A stretch of DNA of 64,000 nucleotides from Stutzerimonas azotifigens. GTDB taxonomy: Bacteria > Pseudomonadota > Gammaproteobacteria > Pseudomonadales > Pseudomonadaceae. Shown in pieces: positions 37,256 to 47,621 of the stretch. Below the pieces are notes generated by a model that was not told where the DNA came from, ran no database searches, and saw nothing but the letters and a program-made list of their open reading frames with translations. The translations under genes and the position numbers were made by a program. Position 1 is the first letter of the stretch. The number at the start of each line of letters is the position of its first letter. The DNA lies in contig NZ_JAAMRF010000002.1 in the NCBI RefSeq assembly GCF_013522725.1, positions 540,470 through 604,469 of the forward strand, read 5' to 3'.

Positions 37256-37447
37256 ATGGATACCTTGAGCACGGTCCTGATGGTGCTGGTCGCGATCCTC
37301 GATGTCGTTGCGCTGTTTTTCGTGTTGCGTAGCGGTATCGAACCGGGCCGCAAGCTCGTCTGGTCTGTCGTGATCATCGTGTTGCCGGTCGTCGGCATCA
37401 TCATGTGGGCCTGGGCTGCCGGGCCGCTTGGAAAGGTGAGGCTCTAG
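37256..37447 (+). CDS. Second PLDc_N-type small membrane protein
   Basis: A 63-residue paralogue of the upstream gene: two hydrophobic helices (about 5-23 and 33-55) around VLRSGIEPGRKLVWSVVIIVLPVVG. The tandem arrangement points to local duplication followed by divergence. It ends two bases before the histidine phosphatase start. Confidence 0.75.
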   Translation: MDTLSTVLMVLVAILDVVALFFVLRSGIEPGRKLVWSVVIIVLPVVGIIMWAWAAGPLGKVRL

Positions 37448-37449
37448 TC

Positions 37450-38016
37450 GTGTCCGGGCGCCGACACGACGGGTTCTGGCTAACGGTTTTACTGGCATTT
37501 GCACCCTTGGCATGGGCCGACGACTTGGCTTGGGAGGCACTGCGCGAAGGGAGGGCGTTGTTGATGATGCGCCATGCGACTGCGCCGGGCCTGGGTGACC
37601 CCGCGGGCTTTGTCCTGGCCGATTGCAGCACACAGCGCAACATCGATTCGCGCGGCCGTGCCGAGGCGCAGCGCTGGGGCGAGTCGTTGCGCGCCCGGGG
37701 CATCACCCGTGTACGGTTGTTCAGCAGCCGCTGGTGTCGCGCGCTGGATACCGCACGGGAAATGGCGCTTGGCGAGGTTCGGCCGCTACCGTCTCTCGAC
37801 TCGTTCATTTCCGACAGTCACCGCAGTGACGCTCATGTCGCCACCCTGCGGCGTGATCTCGCAGCAATGCCGCCTGGCGACCCGCTGGTGCTGGTCACCC
37901 ATCAGATCAACTTCACCGCACTGACCGGAATCTTCCCGCGCTCCGGGGAAGCCGCCATCATCGAGCTGCCGTTGGCCGATCCGGTGCGGGTCCTGGCGCG
38001 CGTGCCAACGCCCTGA
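37450..38016 (+). CDS. Exported histidine phosphatase family protein
   Basis: A 188-residue protein with a likely signal peptide (FWLTVLLAFAPLAWADD, about 9-25) and a histidine phosphatase fold: the catalytic His is in LLMMRHATAPG (RHA instead of the usual RHG), with supporting residues in FSSRWCRALDTA and LVTHQINFTALTG. The GTG at 37450 follows AGGTGAGG at 37435-37441; the open frame extends upstream into the preceding gene. It probably hydrolyses periplasmic phosphate esters. It is convergent with alkA, one base apart. Confidence 0.83.
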   Translation: MSGRRHDGFWLTVLLAFAPLAWADDLAWEALREGRALLMMRHATAPGLGDPAGFVLADCSTQRNIDSRGRAEAQRWGESLRARGITRVRLFSSRWCRALDTAREMALGEVRPLPSLDSFISDSHRSDAHVATLRRDLAAMPPGDPLVLVTHQINFTALTGIFPRSGEAAIIELPLADPVRVLARVPTP

Positions 38017-38017
38017 A

Positions 38018-38899
38018 TCATCGTCCTGCGTAGTTGCGCCATAGATGAATCGCGGCATAGGCGCGCCAGGGGCGCCAGGCATCGGCGCGCTTGGCCAGGG
38101 CCTTGGCGCCGATGCCATCCGGACCCCAGGTCGGCGCTTTGAGCAGGCCCAGGTCCGCGGCCGGAAAGGCATCCGCTTCGCCGAAGCCGCGCAGGGCGAT
38201 GTACTGCGCCGTCCAGGGACCGATGCCGGGGAGTTCGCACAGGCGGGCCACCAGCGCATCGGCACCGTCTTCGACATGCAGTTCAAGCGCGCCCTGGGCG
38301 ACGCTGGCGGCGAAACGCTGCAGCGCGGCCAGCCGTTTGGCGGGCATGCCGATGGCGTCGAGCGTCGCGCTGGCGATAGCTTCGGGGGTCGGGAACAGCC
38401 GGTCCAGCATCGGCATCGCTGGGTCGTGCTGGGGTTCGCCAAGCCGCTCGACGAGGCGACGGGTGATGGTGACCGCCGCCTTGATCGAAACCTGCTGGTT
38501 GATGATCGCCCGAACCGCCTGCTCGAACGGGTCGAACGCCGCCGGAAGACGCAGCGACGGTTTGGCGGCTATCAGGGGGCCGATCGCGTCGTCCTGGGCG
38601 AAGTGCCGGAGCAGCGTCTGCGGCTCGGTATCGAGATCGAACATCTTGCGCACGTGCGCGGCCAGAGGCTCGCGCACGCCGGCGGCCGAAGCGCTCAGGG
38701 TCAGCTCCAGGGCGTCCCGTTCGGGCAGTGGTCGCACGCTGAACCAGCCGCGGACCTCGGCCAGGCGGAAGTTGCGGCTGTAGCGCTCTTGCTCCAGCGC
38801 CTCGACGCCCGGCAGCAGACGCAGGGCGAAATGCTCATGGAATTGCCCCCATTCCCATGGCGGGCAATAGGGCAGATGTATGACGATCGGTTCACTCAT
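38018..38899 (-). CDS. alkA: DNA-3-methyladenine glycosylase II (AlkA family)
   Basis: A 293-residue base-excision repair glycosylase. The AlkA N-terminal domain (about 1-110) is followed by the helix-hairpin-helix core: INQQVSIKAAVTITRRLVE, the hairpin CELPGIGPWTAQYIALRG, and the catalytic Asp in DAFPAADLGLLKA near residue 248. It removes alkylated purines. The open frame continues far upstream antisense to speE, but the family start is the ATG at 38899 (MSEPIVIHL). There is no Ada-type domain. Confidence 0.92.
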   Translation of the reverse strand: MSEPIVIHLPYCPPWEWGQFHEHFALRLLPGVEALEQERYSRNFRLAEVRGWFSVRPLPERDALELTLSASAAGVREPLAAHVRKMFDLDTEPQTLLRHFAQDDAIGPLIAAKPSLRLPAAFDPFEQAVRAIINQQVSIKAAVTITRRLVERLGEPQHDPAMPMLDRLFPTPEAIASATLDAIGMPAKRLAALQRFAASVAQGALELHVEDGADALVARLCELPGIGPWTAQYIALRGFGEADAFPAADLGLLKAPTWGPDGIGAKALAKRADAWRPWRAYAAIHLWRNYAGR

Positions 38900-38963
38900 G
38901 TGTAGACGATATTCGCTTGGAAGGTCGCTGTCGCGTCGGTTAGTGCTTTCAAAGCGGCAAGGT

Positions 38964-38992
38964 TTCACCTGTCCTTGAAGGCGACGTAGAAT
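38964..38992 (+). promoter_or_regulatory. Candidate sigma-70 promoter of speE
   Basis: TTCACC at 38964-38969 and TAGAAT at 38987-38992 are separated by 17 bases and match the -35 at four and the -10 at five of six positions. The start of transcription would be about 60 bases before the speE ATG. Confidence 0.5.
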
Positions 38993-39058
38993 GCGCGGCC
39001 CTTTTCCAGGGCGGCCGGATGCGTCGCCCTCCATCGTCAGCCAGCGGAGATCGACCCC

Positions 39059-39919
<861 letters not shown>

Positions 39920-39928
39920 CCCCTCCTC

Positions 39929-39949
39929 GCGGGGCTCCCCAGGCCCCGC
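39929..39949 (+). terminator. Hairpin after speE
   Basis: GCGGGGC at 39929-39935 pairs with GCCCCGC at 39943-39949 around a seven-base loop, ten bases after the speE stop. No T-run follows. The rest of the 254-base gap to 40174 holds no gene that I can support. Confidence 0.5.
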
Positions 39950-40173
39950 AGCCGGCCCGCCAGAGTCTCCTCCAGGCCAGGCGCGCAGGCTATCCCGGCG
40001 CGCTTCGTTCGAACTCCTCCCGCCGGCGGCTCTCAGAACTGATACGTAGGCTCACTGGCTTGCCCGCAATAACGGATCGCTGTTGGCCTCCATAGTGGAT
40101 GTCAGGCGACAGTTGCCGGCGGCTGGCATACAGTCAGGGAGTTCGCACTAGCAAATGCCCGAGGAGGTTGATC

Positions 40174-40512
40174 ATGAGTACTACCTTCCAAGAGGACATC
40201 AGCAGCAGCGTATTGCGGAGAATGAAGGAGGGTGGATTCGATTTTGCCCGGGTTCACCCCATCGAGTTCTACGCCATCTTTCCCGACGAAGGTTGCGCAC
40301 GTTTGGCTGCGAGCAAGTTTCGCGGCGAGTCCACCAATGCGCAGATATCGGCCCGGGACGATGGTGCCTGGAGCCTGCAGGTCAGCAAGGTGATGTACGC
40401 CACCCACAACGGCATCGACGACTTCGAACAGGACCTCGAAGAGCTGGTGGAGCCCCTGGGTGGTGTGCTCGATGGCTGGGGCGTGACTCAGGAAATCAAC
40501 GTCGAAGCCTGA
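40174..40512 (+). CDS. RraB-like ribonuclease E inhibitor family protein
   Basis: A 112-residue acidic protein (MSTTFQEDISSSVLRRMKEGG, then FYAIFPDEGCARLAASKF and a C-terminal EELVEPLGGVLDGWGVTQEI). Size and the GWG-ending pattern match the RraB/DUF695-like family, which in Escherichia coli binds and inhibits RNase E; that function here is inferred. A GAGGAGG ribosome binding site precedes the ATG at 40174. It is convergent with the LysR gene. Confidence 0.75.
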   Translation: MSTTFQEDISSSVLRRMKEGGFDFARVHPIEFYAIFPDEGCARLAASKFRGESTNAQISARDDGAWSLQVSKVMYATHNGIDDFEQDLEELVEPLGGVLDGWGVTQEINVEA

Positions 40513-40515
40513 TCG

Positions 40516-41472
40516 TCAGCGTTCTCCGAAACGGCCCTGCAGCGCCAGATCCCAGGGGGCGGTCGGGCCGAATCGACTTTTCAGAAACTCCAGCAGCAGG
40601 CGAGTCCGCGAATCGGCTTCGCGGGTCAGGCGCAGCGCGTAGATGCCGCTCGGTTCCGGCGAGGGCAGGCCGTTTTCGCAGAACAGGGCTTGCAGCTCCC
40701 CGGCCTGCAGATGGTCACTGATCAGCCAGGTCGGCAGATGCGCGATGCCAAGTCCGGCGCGTGCGCCGGAAAGCAACGCCTCGGCGTTGTTGGCCACCAT
40801 GCGCAACCGCCGGGGTCGCAGCAGGCGGCTGCGCCCTTCATGCTCGAAACGCCAGGCATGCGGCGGGGCCGGGCTGTCCCAGTCCAGTCCGTCATGCTCA
40901 GGCAGCTCCGCCGGAGTCAGCGGTACTCCGCGGCGTTGCAGATAGTCAGGGCTCGCGCATACCACTCGAATCATCGGCGCCAGAGGCGTGGCCACCAGTC
41001 GGGTGTCGGCCAGCGGGCCGATACGCAGTACCAGATCGACCTCGCCCAAATGCTCGCCCTGCAGATCGATAAAGCTGTCGATCAGGCGCAGCTGGATATC
41101 GACGCCCGGGTAGGCCTGGAGGAATTCAGCCAATGCCGGTGCCAGGTATCGCCTGCCGAAGGGCGCCGGGGCGTCGATGCGGATACGGCCTTCCGGCGAG
41201 TTGCCATGGGCAGCGGCCTCGGCCCGCGCCAGTTGCAGCTCCTGAAGGATGCGCCGGGCGCGTTCGGCAAACGCCAAGCCCGCGGCGGTCGGCCGTACCG
41301 CATGGGTGGTGCGACTGACCAGCCGGCAGCCGAGCGTCGCCTCCAGCGCATCGATGCGCCGCGAGACGGAAGAGGGCGTAAGCCCCTGTTGACGGGCCGC
41401 GCTGGAAAAGCTTCCGCTTTCCAGTACCGCGAGAAACAGGCTCAGTTGATCGGACAGGTTGTCTGGTTGCAT
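40516..41472 (-). CDS. LysR-family transcription regulator
   Basis: A 318-residue LTTR. The N-terminal winged helix (about 5-65) has FLAVLESGSFSSAARQQGLTPSSVSRRIDALE, and the effector domain (about 92-300) has the GRIRIDAPAPFGRRYLAP start of the CrgA-like subgroup. It is divergent from the TauE permease gene, with a 102-base gap, and so probably controls it. ATG 41472 matches the family start (MQPDNLSDQL). Confidence 0.9.
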   Translation of the reverse strand: MQPDNLSDQLSLFLAVLESGSFSSAARQQGLTPSSVSRRIDALEATLGCRLVSRTTHAVRPTAAGLAFAERARRILQELQLARAEAAAHGNSPEGRIRIDAPAPFGRRYLAPALAEFLQAYPGVDIQLRLIDSFIDLQGEHLGEVDLVLRIGPLADTRLVATPLAPMIRVVCASPDYLQRRGVPLTPAELPEHDGLDWDSPAPPHAWRFEHEGRSRLLRPRRLRMVANNAEALLSGARAGLGIAHLPTWLISDHLQAGELQALFCENGLPSPEPSGIYALRLTREADSRTRLLLEFLKSRFGPTAPWDLALQGRFGER

Positions 41473-41574
41473 CGTTGGCTCTTTGCGTTTTATGCATAGC
41501 CATTGTGCGTGGCTATGCGTTTCGCTGCCAGTCCGAGGGCCGTAGCATGTCGCCTTTCGTTGACGGAGTGTGGC

Positions 41575-42330
41575 ATGTCGATCATGGAGTTCGCGCTGGA
41601 CGTCGTCCTGGGTCTGGTGCTGGGTACGTTGGGAGGGCTGTTCGGCATCGGTGGCGGGTTGATCGCTATTCCCGTGCTGGGTGTACTGTTCGGCCTCGAT
41701 CAGCAACTGGCCCAGGGGACTGCGCTGGTGATGGTGGTGCCCAACGTGCTGCTGGCAGTGTGGCGGTATCACCAGCGCAACCGCATCGACATTCGTCACG
41801 CGGGCGCCCTGGCGGTCAGCAGTTTCGCCTTCGCGATCATCGGCGCAGCGGTCGCCGTGTCGCTGGATGCAGGCCGTATGCGCATGGCTTTCGTCGGCTT
41901 TCTGCTGGCGCTGGCGGCCTACACATTGCTGCGAGCCTTCCTGCGCCAACAACCTGGCGGTACGGAGTTGAGGCATCCCTGGCCCTGGCTCGGCCTGCTG
42001 GGCGCAGGCGCGGGCTCGCTGGGCGGGCTGTTCGGCGTCGGCGGTGCGGTGCTTGCCACGCCCATTCTGACCGGCGTGTTCGGCACCAGCCAGGTCGTCG
42101 CCCAGGGGCTGTCGCTGGCGCTGGCGGCTCCGAGCACCGGCGTGACGCTGGCGACCTACGCGATGCACGGGCAGGTCGACTGGTGGCTCGGGTTGCCACT
42201 GGCCCTGGGCGGTCTGCTTAGCATCAGTCTTGGCGTTCGGCTGGCCCACGCGCTGCCCGAGCGCTTGCTGCGCGTCCTGTTCAGCGGGTTCCTGGTGGCA
42301 AGCGCGCTGCTGCTCGCCTACAAGGGCTGA
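41575..42330 (+). CDS. TauE/SafE-family membrane permease
   Basis: A 251-residue protein with about eight hydrophobic helices in two homologous halves, each beginning with the family glycine motif: GTLGGLFGIGGGLIAIP (about 15-31) and GSLGGLFGVGGAVLATP (about 144-160). The family exports small sulfur-containing anions such as sulfite or sulfoacetate; the substrate here is unknown. Start ATG 41575 (MSIMEFALD) is chosen over the 24-codon longer frame. Confidence 0.88.
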   Translation: MSIMEFALDVVLGLVLGTLGGLFGIGGGLIAIPVLGVLFGLDQQLAQGTALVMVVPNVLLAVWRYHQRNRIDIRHAGALAVSSFAFAIIGAAVAVSLDAGRMRMAFVGFLLALAAYTLLRAFLRQQPGGTELRHPWPWLGLLGAGAGSLGGLFGVGGAVLATPILTGVFGTSQVVAQGLSLALAAPSTGVTLATYAMHGQVDWWLGLPLALGGLLSISLGVRLAHALPERLLRVLFSGFLVASALLLAYKG

Positions 42331-42337
42331 GGGCCTC

Positions 42338-43729
42338 TCAGTCCTCGACGCGAGCTCTGCGGGCGCGGTGGATTTCCCGCCTGGCGCTCCGGGCCAGCCG
42401 GATGCCAAGCAGGATCGCCGCACAGCTGAGCCCGGCGATCAGGCCCTGCCAGAGGCCTTTAGGTCCGCTCGGCTCGCCCATCCAGTCGGTCAGGCCCAAC
42501 AGGTAACCGATGGGCAGGCCGATTCCCCAGTAGGCGAACAGAGTGAAGACCATGGTCATGCGGGTGTCCTGGTAACCGCGCAGGGCGCTGGCGGCAGTGA
42601 CCTGCACCACGTCCGAGAACTGGAACAGCGCGGCGTAGTAGAACAGACTGGCCGCTACCGCGATAACCGCCGGATCCGCCGTGTAGAAGCGGGGGATCTG
42701 CTCGTTGAGCAAGAGCATCGAACTCGCCGAAAAGCACGCGTAGATCAGCGCGGCGCCAATGCCCACGCCGGCGACGAAGCGCGCATCGCGTGGCGCGCCG
42801 CGCCCCAGCGATTGGCCAACTCTGACGGTGATGGCGATGCCCAGCGACAAAGGGATCATGAAGATCAGCGAGGTAAAATTGAGCGCGATCTGATGGCCCG
42901 CCACGACTTCGGCGCCGAGGCCACCGATCAGCAGCGCGATGACCGAGAAAATGCTGGCTTCGGCGAACACTGCAACGCCGATAGGTACTCCGACCGATAG
43001 CAGGCGCGCGATCGGCTCCCTTCGTGGCCATTCGAAGCGCAAGAAAAGCGCACTGGCTCGATAGTGCTCTTCACGGCTGACATGAAACAGCATGCCCAGG
43101 AACATGCAGCACATGACGATCGCGGTGGCCCAGCCGCAGCCGACCCCACCCATGGCCGGCAGCCCGAGCTTGCCGTAGATGAAGATGTAGTTAAGAGGGA
43201 TGTTGAGCAGCAGCCCGAAGATGCCGATCTTCATGGCCGGCAGGGTCCGTCCGATCCCATCGCTGAAGCAGCGCAACACCTGATACAGCGCGACCGCGGG
43301 GAAGCCGCAGGCGACGGCACGGAGGTAGGCGATCGAAGGGTCGATAAGTGCCGGGTCGACCTGCATGAGGCCCAGGATCGGACCGGCGTTCCAGAGCGCC
43401 ACCGCACAGAGCGCGCCCACGCCAAGCCCCATCCACATCGCCTGGCGCACCAGTGGACCGATCTGCTCCTGCTGGTTGGCGCCGAAACGCTGGGCCACGT
43501 TTGGCGTGGTCGCAAGGATGGTGCCCGTCATCAGCAGGAACATCGGAACCCAGAGGGAATTGCCGAGCGCCACGGCGGCGAGGTCCGACGCGCTGACGCG
43601 GCCGGCCATCACGGTATCGACGAAGCCCATGGCGGTATGTGCCAGTTGGGCGATCATGATGGGGAAGGCAAGGGCGAAGAGGGTACGCAGTTCGCTGAGT
43701 ACACGCCCGAGTCGGGGCTGCGTGGGCAT
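42338..43729 (-). CDS. MATE-family multidrug/cation antiporter
   Basis: A 463-residue membrane protein with twelve hydrophobic helices in two related halves, the NorM-type multidrug and toxin extrusion fold (start LFALAFPIMIAQLAHTAMGFVDTVMAGRVS; second half VPIGVAVFAEASIFSVIALLIG). Likely Na+ or H+ coupled export of cationic compounds. A palindrome TTGTATACAA is 14 bases before its start. Convergent with the TauE permease gene. Confidence 0.92.
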   Translation of the reverse strand: MPTQPRLGRVLSELRTLFALAFPIMIAQLAHTAMGFVDTVMAGRVSASDLAAVALGNSLWVPMFLLMTGTILATTPNVAQRFGANQQEQIGPLVRQAMWMGLGVGALCAVALWNAGPILGLMQVDPALIDPSIAYLRAVACGFPAVALYQVLRCFSDGIGRTLPAMKIGIFGLLLNIPLNYIFIYGKLGLPAMGGVGCGWATAIVMCCMFLGMLFHVSREEHYRASALFLRFEWPRREPIARLLSVGVPIGVAVFAEASIFSVIALLIGGLGAEVVAGHQIALNFTSLIFMIPLSLGIAITVRVGQSLGRGAPRDARFVAGVGIGAALIYACFSASSMLLLNEQIPRFYTADPAVIAVAASLFYYAALFQFSDVVQVTAASALRGYQDTRMTMVFTLFAYWGIGLPIGYLLGLTDWMGEPSGPKGLWQGLIAGLSCAAILLGIRLARSARREIHRARRARVED

Positions 43730-43742
43730 TGCGGTTTTCCGG

Positions 43743-43752
43743 TTGTATACAA
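43743..43752. promoter_or_regulatory. TTGTATACAA palindrome upstream of the MATE gene
   Basis: A perfect ten-base palindrome 14 bases upstream of the MATE ATG. It may overlap a -10-like TATACA or be an operator. Confidence 0.3.
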
Positions 43753-43845
43753 AATGGACGGCAAGTCTACGCGCCGGCGCAATGACCCGAAAGCGGCCGT
43801 GATGCCTTTGCTAGAATGACCAGCCGACCCCCGCAGGAGCTGCGC

Positions 43846-44988
43846 ATGCGTATTCTCGCCGACGAAAACATTCCCTTGGTCGACGCCTTCTTCGCCGAGC
43901 TGGGGGAGATCCGGCGCATGCCCGGGCGGGCAATCAATCGCGCCGCCGTCGAACACACCGATGTGCTGCTGGTCCGCTCGGTAACGCGGGTCGATCACGA
44001 GTTGTTGAAGGACTCGGCGGTGCGCTTCGTCGGTACCTGCACCATCGGCACCGATCACCTAGATCTGGATTACTTCGAGCAGGTCGGGATCGACTGGGCA
44101 AGCGCGCCCGGCTGCAACGCCCGCGGTGTCGTGGACTATGTACTCGGCAGTATCCTCGCGCTGGCAGAGCGCAGCGGAGTGGACCCGGCCTCGCGCCGTT
44201 ACGGCGTAGTCGGCGCCGGCGAGGTCGGAGGCCGCCTGGTAGAGGTCTTGCGCGGTCTGGGTTGGTCGGTGCAGGTCTGCGATCCGCCGCGGGCTGTCCG
44301 TGAAACGGGCGATTTCGTGGCTCTCGAGCAGTTGCTGGCCGAGTGCGATGTCATCAGTCTGCACACGCCGCTCGAGGCCGAGGGTGCGTTCGCTACCTTT
44401 CACCTGATCAGTGACGCCGAACTGGGCCGCCTCGAGCCGGGCACCTGGCTGATCAACGCCAGTCGCGGCGCGGTGGTCGACAATGCGGCGCTGCTGCGCA
44501 AGCTCGAAGGTGGCGCAGACCTGCAGGTGGTGCTGGACGTCTGGGAAGGTGAGCCGCAGGTCGATGTCGAGTTGGCCAGGCATTGCCTGATCGCCACGCC
44601 GCATATCGCCGGCTACAGCCTCGAAGGCAAGCTGCGCGGTACTGCGCAGATTCACCAGGCGTTCTGCGCTGCCCGTAGCCTGGCGCCTGGCGCTAGCCTG
44701 GACAGATTGATGCCGCCGCCTGGGCTGCAGGGTCTGAGCTTCGCCGCCAGTGCCGAGCCGCTATCTGCTCTGTCCACACTATGCCGAGCGGTCTATGACC
44801 CGCGCCGTGACGACGCCGATTTTCGCCGTAGCCTGTCCGGCGACGAGGCCAGCCGCCGGGCCGCCTTCGACGAGCTACGCAAGCGTTATCCGGTCAGGCG
44901 CGAAATCGACGGGTTGCAGGTGCACATCGACGGCGACAATCCGGCTCTCGAGCGAATCGTGCGGGCGCTGGGCGCTTCGCTGATCTAG
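43846..44988 (+). CDS. pdxB: Erythronate-4-phosphate dehydrogenase PdxB
   Basis: A 380-residue D-2-hydroxyacid dehydrogenase of the pyridoxal phosphate pathway. The nucleotide-binding motif is [16 protein letters not shown] (about 116-131), followed by the catalytic-type [16 protein letters not shown] and ATPHIAGYS segments. The extra C-terminal dimerisation domain (about 285-380) separates PdxB from SerA. ATG 43846 follows CAGGAG. A TAGAAT at 43812-43817 may be its -10. Confidence 0.95.
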   Translation: MRILADENIPLVDAFFAELGEIRRMPGRAINRAAVEHTDVLLVRSVTRVDHELLKDSAVRFVGTCTIGTDHLDLDYFEQVGIDWASAPGCNARGVVDYVLGSILALAERSGVDPASRRYGVVGAGEVGGRLVEVLRGLGWSVQVCDPPRAVRETGDFVALEQLLAECDVISLHTPLEAEGAFATFHLISDAELGRLEPGTWLINASRGAVVDNAALLRKLEGGADLQVVLDVWEGEPQVDVELARHCLIATPHIAGYSLEGKLRGTAQIHQAFCAARSLAPGASLDRLMPPPGLQGLSFAASAEPLSALSTLCRAVYDPRRDDADFRRSLSGDEASRRAAFDELRKRYPVRREIDGLQVHIDGDNPALERIVRALGASLI

Positions 44989-45091
44989 CGTGGCGCTGAT
45001 TGGCGCCCGGGCAGTCGGGCTCAGATCGGATGCAATTTGGCGCCTGCTCCGCTAGCATAACCAGTCCTCCGCTTCAGCTCGCGATGGTGTT

Positions 45092-47170
45092 ATGAGTTAT
45101 CAGGTGCTTGCCCGTAAATGGCGTCCGCGATCGTTCCGCGAAATGGTCGGACAGACGCATGTGCTGCGGGCTCTGATCAACGCGCTGGACAACCAGCGGC
45201 TGCACCACGCCTATCTGTTCACCGGTACCCGCGGGGTCGGCAAGACCACCATCGCGCGGATCATCGCCAAATGCCTCAACTGCGAGAGGGGTGTCAGCTC
45301 GACGCCCTGTGGGCAGTGCTCGGTCTGCCGGGAGATCGATGAGGGGCGCTTCGTCGACCTGATCGAAGTGGACGCGGCGAGCCGCACCAAGGTCGAGGAC
45401 ACCCGCGAACTGCTCGACAACGTGCAGTACGCGCCCAGCCGTGGTCGCTACAAGGTCTACCTGATCGACGAAGTGCACATGCTCTCGTCGCACTCGTTCA
45501 ACGCGCTGCTCAAGACCCTCGAAGAGCCGCCGCCGCACGTCAAGTTCCTGCTGGCCACCACCGACCCGCAGAAGCTGCCAGTGACGATCCTTTCGCGCTG
45601 TCTGCAGTTCTCGCTGAAGAACATGCCGCCCGAGCGGGTGGTCGAGCACCTGACCCACGTGCTCGGCGAAGAGCAGGTGCCGTTCGAAGAAGATGCGCTC
45701 TGGCTGCTGGGCCGTGCGGCTGACGGCTCGATGCGCGACGCCATGAGCCTGACCGATCAGGCCATCGCCTTTGGCGAAGGGCGGGTGATGGCCGCCGATG
45801 TGCGTGCAATGCTCGGGACGCTCGATCACGGGCAGGTCTATGGCGTGCTGCAGGCGCTGCTCGAAGGCGATGCTCGAGCGATGCTCGAGGCGGTGCGCCA
45901 TCTTGCCGAACAAGGGCCCGACTGGTCGGGCGTGCTCACCGAGATGCTCAACGTCCTGCACCGCGTGGCCATTGCCCAGGCACTGCCCGAGGCGGTCGAC
46001 AATGGCCAGGGCGATCGCGACCGGGTGCTGGCGCTTGCCCAGGCTTTGCCGGCCGAAGACGTGCAGTTCTACTACCAGATGGGCCTTATCGGGAGGCGCG
46101 ACCTGCCGCTCGCTCCGGAGCCGCGCAGCGGTTTCGAAATGGTGCTGCTGCGCATGTTGGCGTTCCGCCCGGCCGACAGCGACGATGCGCCTCGAACATC
46201 GCTAAAGACAGCAGGAATCAGCCCGGCCACGACTGATTCCTCGCGTCAGGTGGCCGGTACGGTTAGTCCGCCGCCGGTCGCTCCTGTCGTTCCAGCGGGG
46301 CCAGCAGTCGCAGCCCCGGCGCCGCAGACACCCGCGAATGTGCCTGCCACGCCGCCAGTCGCCGAGCCGGTCGGGTCCGTTCCGAGCGTGCCCGCTGCGC
46401 AACCGGAGCCGCACGGCGAGCCGTACGTTGAGCCGCATTCCCAGCCGCAACCCAGCGCCGCACCGTCAATGGCTGAAGCCGAAGCGCCTTCGGACAACCC
46501 GCCGATCGCCGATCTGCCCTGGGAAGAGCCGCCTGCCACGCCGCCGGTCGCCGCGCTTCCCGAAGCCGTGGCGGACGTGCCGTCGCTGGCTGCCGAGGAG
46601 CATCACGCGCCGGTGGTACTGGTCAATGAGCCCGATGACGACGAGCCGCCGATTACCGACGAAGACTATTTCGAAGTCGAGGCGCAGGCCGAGGCTTACC
46701 TCGACGGGCTGGACGAGCCGATCGCCGAGCCGCAGCCGCCGGCCCAGCCTGCGCTGGCCATTCGGCCTGCCAGCGGGCTGAGCGCCGAGTGGCTGGAACT
46801 GTTTCCCAAGCTCGGTCTGGGTGGGCTGACCGGCAGCATCGCGGCCAACTGCACCCTGGTGGCCGTAGAGGGTGATCGCTGGCTGATGCACCTGGACCCT
46901 GCTCAGAGCGCGCTGTTCAACGCGACCCAGCAGCGTCGTTTCAACGATGCGCTCAACCAGTATCACGGGCGTATCCTGCAGCTGGACATCGAGCTCAAGG
47001 AACCGCAACAGGAAACGCCCGCCCAGGCCGCCGCCAGGCGTCGTGTCGAGCGTCAGCGGGCCGCGGAGCGCTCGATCCAGAGCGATCCGGTTGTCCAGCA
47101 GCTGATGCAGCAGTTCGCTGCCGTGGTCCGCGACGGCACCATCGAACCCGTAGAAAACACCGAAAGCTGA
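45092..47170 (+). CDS. dnaX: DNA polymerase III tau/gamma subunit DnaX
   Basis: A 692-residue clamp-loader subunit. The AAA+ domain (1-230) has Walker [13 protein letters not shown], the zinc cysteines [16 protein letters not shown] and the [16 protein letters not shown] motif. A Pro/Ala/Val-rich, acidic linker (about 370-545) separates it from the tau C-terminal domain that binds the polymerase (about 560-692). I find no A-AAA-AAG slippery heptamer as in E. coli, so only full-length tau may be produced. First gene of dnaX-ybaB-recR. Confidence 0.96.
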   Translation: MSYQVLARKWRPRSFREMVGQTHVLRALINALDNQRLHHAYLFTGTRGVGKTTIARIIAKCLNCERGVSSTPCGQCSVCREIDEGRFVDLIEVDAASRTKVEDTRELLDNVQYAPSRGRYKVYLIDEVHMLSSHSFNALLKTLEEPPPHVKFLLATTDPQKLPVTILSRCLQFSLKNMPPERVVEHLTHVLGEEQVPFEEDALWLLGRAADGSMRDAMSLTDQAIAFGEGRVMAADVRAMLGTLDHGQVYGVLQALLEGDARAMLEAVRHLAEQGPDWSGVLTEMLNVLHRVAIAQALPEAVDNGQGDRDRVLALAQALPAEDVQFYYQMGLIGRRDLPLAPEPRSGFEMVLLRMLAFRPADSDDAPRTSLKTAGISPATTDSSRQVAGTVSPPPVAPVVPAGPAVAAPAPQTPANVPATPPVAEPVGSVPSVPAAQPEPHGEPYVEPHSQPQPSAAPSMAEAEAPSDNPPIADLPWEEPPATPPVAALPEAVADVPSLAAEEHHAPVVLVNEPDDDEPPITDEDYFEVEAQAEAYLDGLDEPIAEPQPPAQPALAIRPASGLSAEWLELFPKLGLGGLTGSIAANCTLVAVEGDRWLMHLDPAQSALFNATQQRRFNDALNQYHGRILQLDIELKEPQQETPAQAAARRRVERQRAAERSIQSDPVVQQLMQQFAAVVRDGTIEPVENTES

Positions 47171-47192
47171 TTTTGATTCCGAGGTGATACCC

Positions 47193-47519
47193 ATGATGAA
47201 AGGTGGCATGGCCGGCCTGATGAAGCAGGCGCAGCAGATGCAGGAAAAGATGCAGAAGATGCAGGAAGAGCTGGCGAACGCCGAGGTCACTGGCCAGTCC
47301 GGTGCCGGCCTGGTCAGCGTCGTGATGAACGGCCGACACGACGTCAAGCGCGTCAGTCTCGACGACAGCCTGATGCAGGAAGACAAGGAGATCCTCGAAG
47401 ACCTGATCGCCGCAGCGGTGAACGACGCGGTGCGCAAGATCGAGCAGAACAGCCAGGAAAAGATGGCGGGCATGACCGCCGGGATGCAGTTGCCCCCAGG
47501 GTTCAAGATGCCGTTCTAA
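47193..47519 (+). CDS. ybaB: YbaB/EbfC family nucleoid-associated protein
   Basis: A 108-residue protein with a Met/Gln-rich helical start ([21 protein letters not shown]), a central beta sheet ([20 protein letters not shown]) and a C-terminal helix ending in [11 protein letters not shown], all family features. It forms DNA-binding dimers. ATG 47193 follows GAGGTG at 47181-47186, 22 bases after dnaX. Confidence 0.95.
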   Translation: MMKGGMAGLMKQAQQMQEKMQKMQEELANAEVTGQSGAGLVSVVMNGRHDVKRVSLDDSLMQEDKEILEDLIAAAVNDAVRKIEQNSQEKMAGMTAGMQLPPGFKMPF

Positions 47520-47621
47520 TCGGCGGACGAACCAGGCGGGAAGTTGCCGCTCCCTGTCCATTCGCGGACAGGTGCACGCCGGCGGCCTCCGCTTTTTAGA
47601 TTTCAGCGTTTCGAGACCTCC

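Noticed and set aside
41473..42423. N-terminal extension of the LysR frame
   Set aside because: Antisense to the TauE permease gene; the helix-turn-helix starts right after the ATG at 41472.
44989..45091. Signal recognition particle RNA gene upstream of dnaX
   Set aside because: This RNA lies near dnaX in some Pseudomonas, but the conserved GGAAGGAAGCA-type apical loop is absent here.
46200..46560. Repeats in the dnaX linker as a mobile or CRISPR-like array
   Set aside because: They are only Pro/Ala/Val codon-biased low complexity without a fixed repeat unit.
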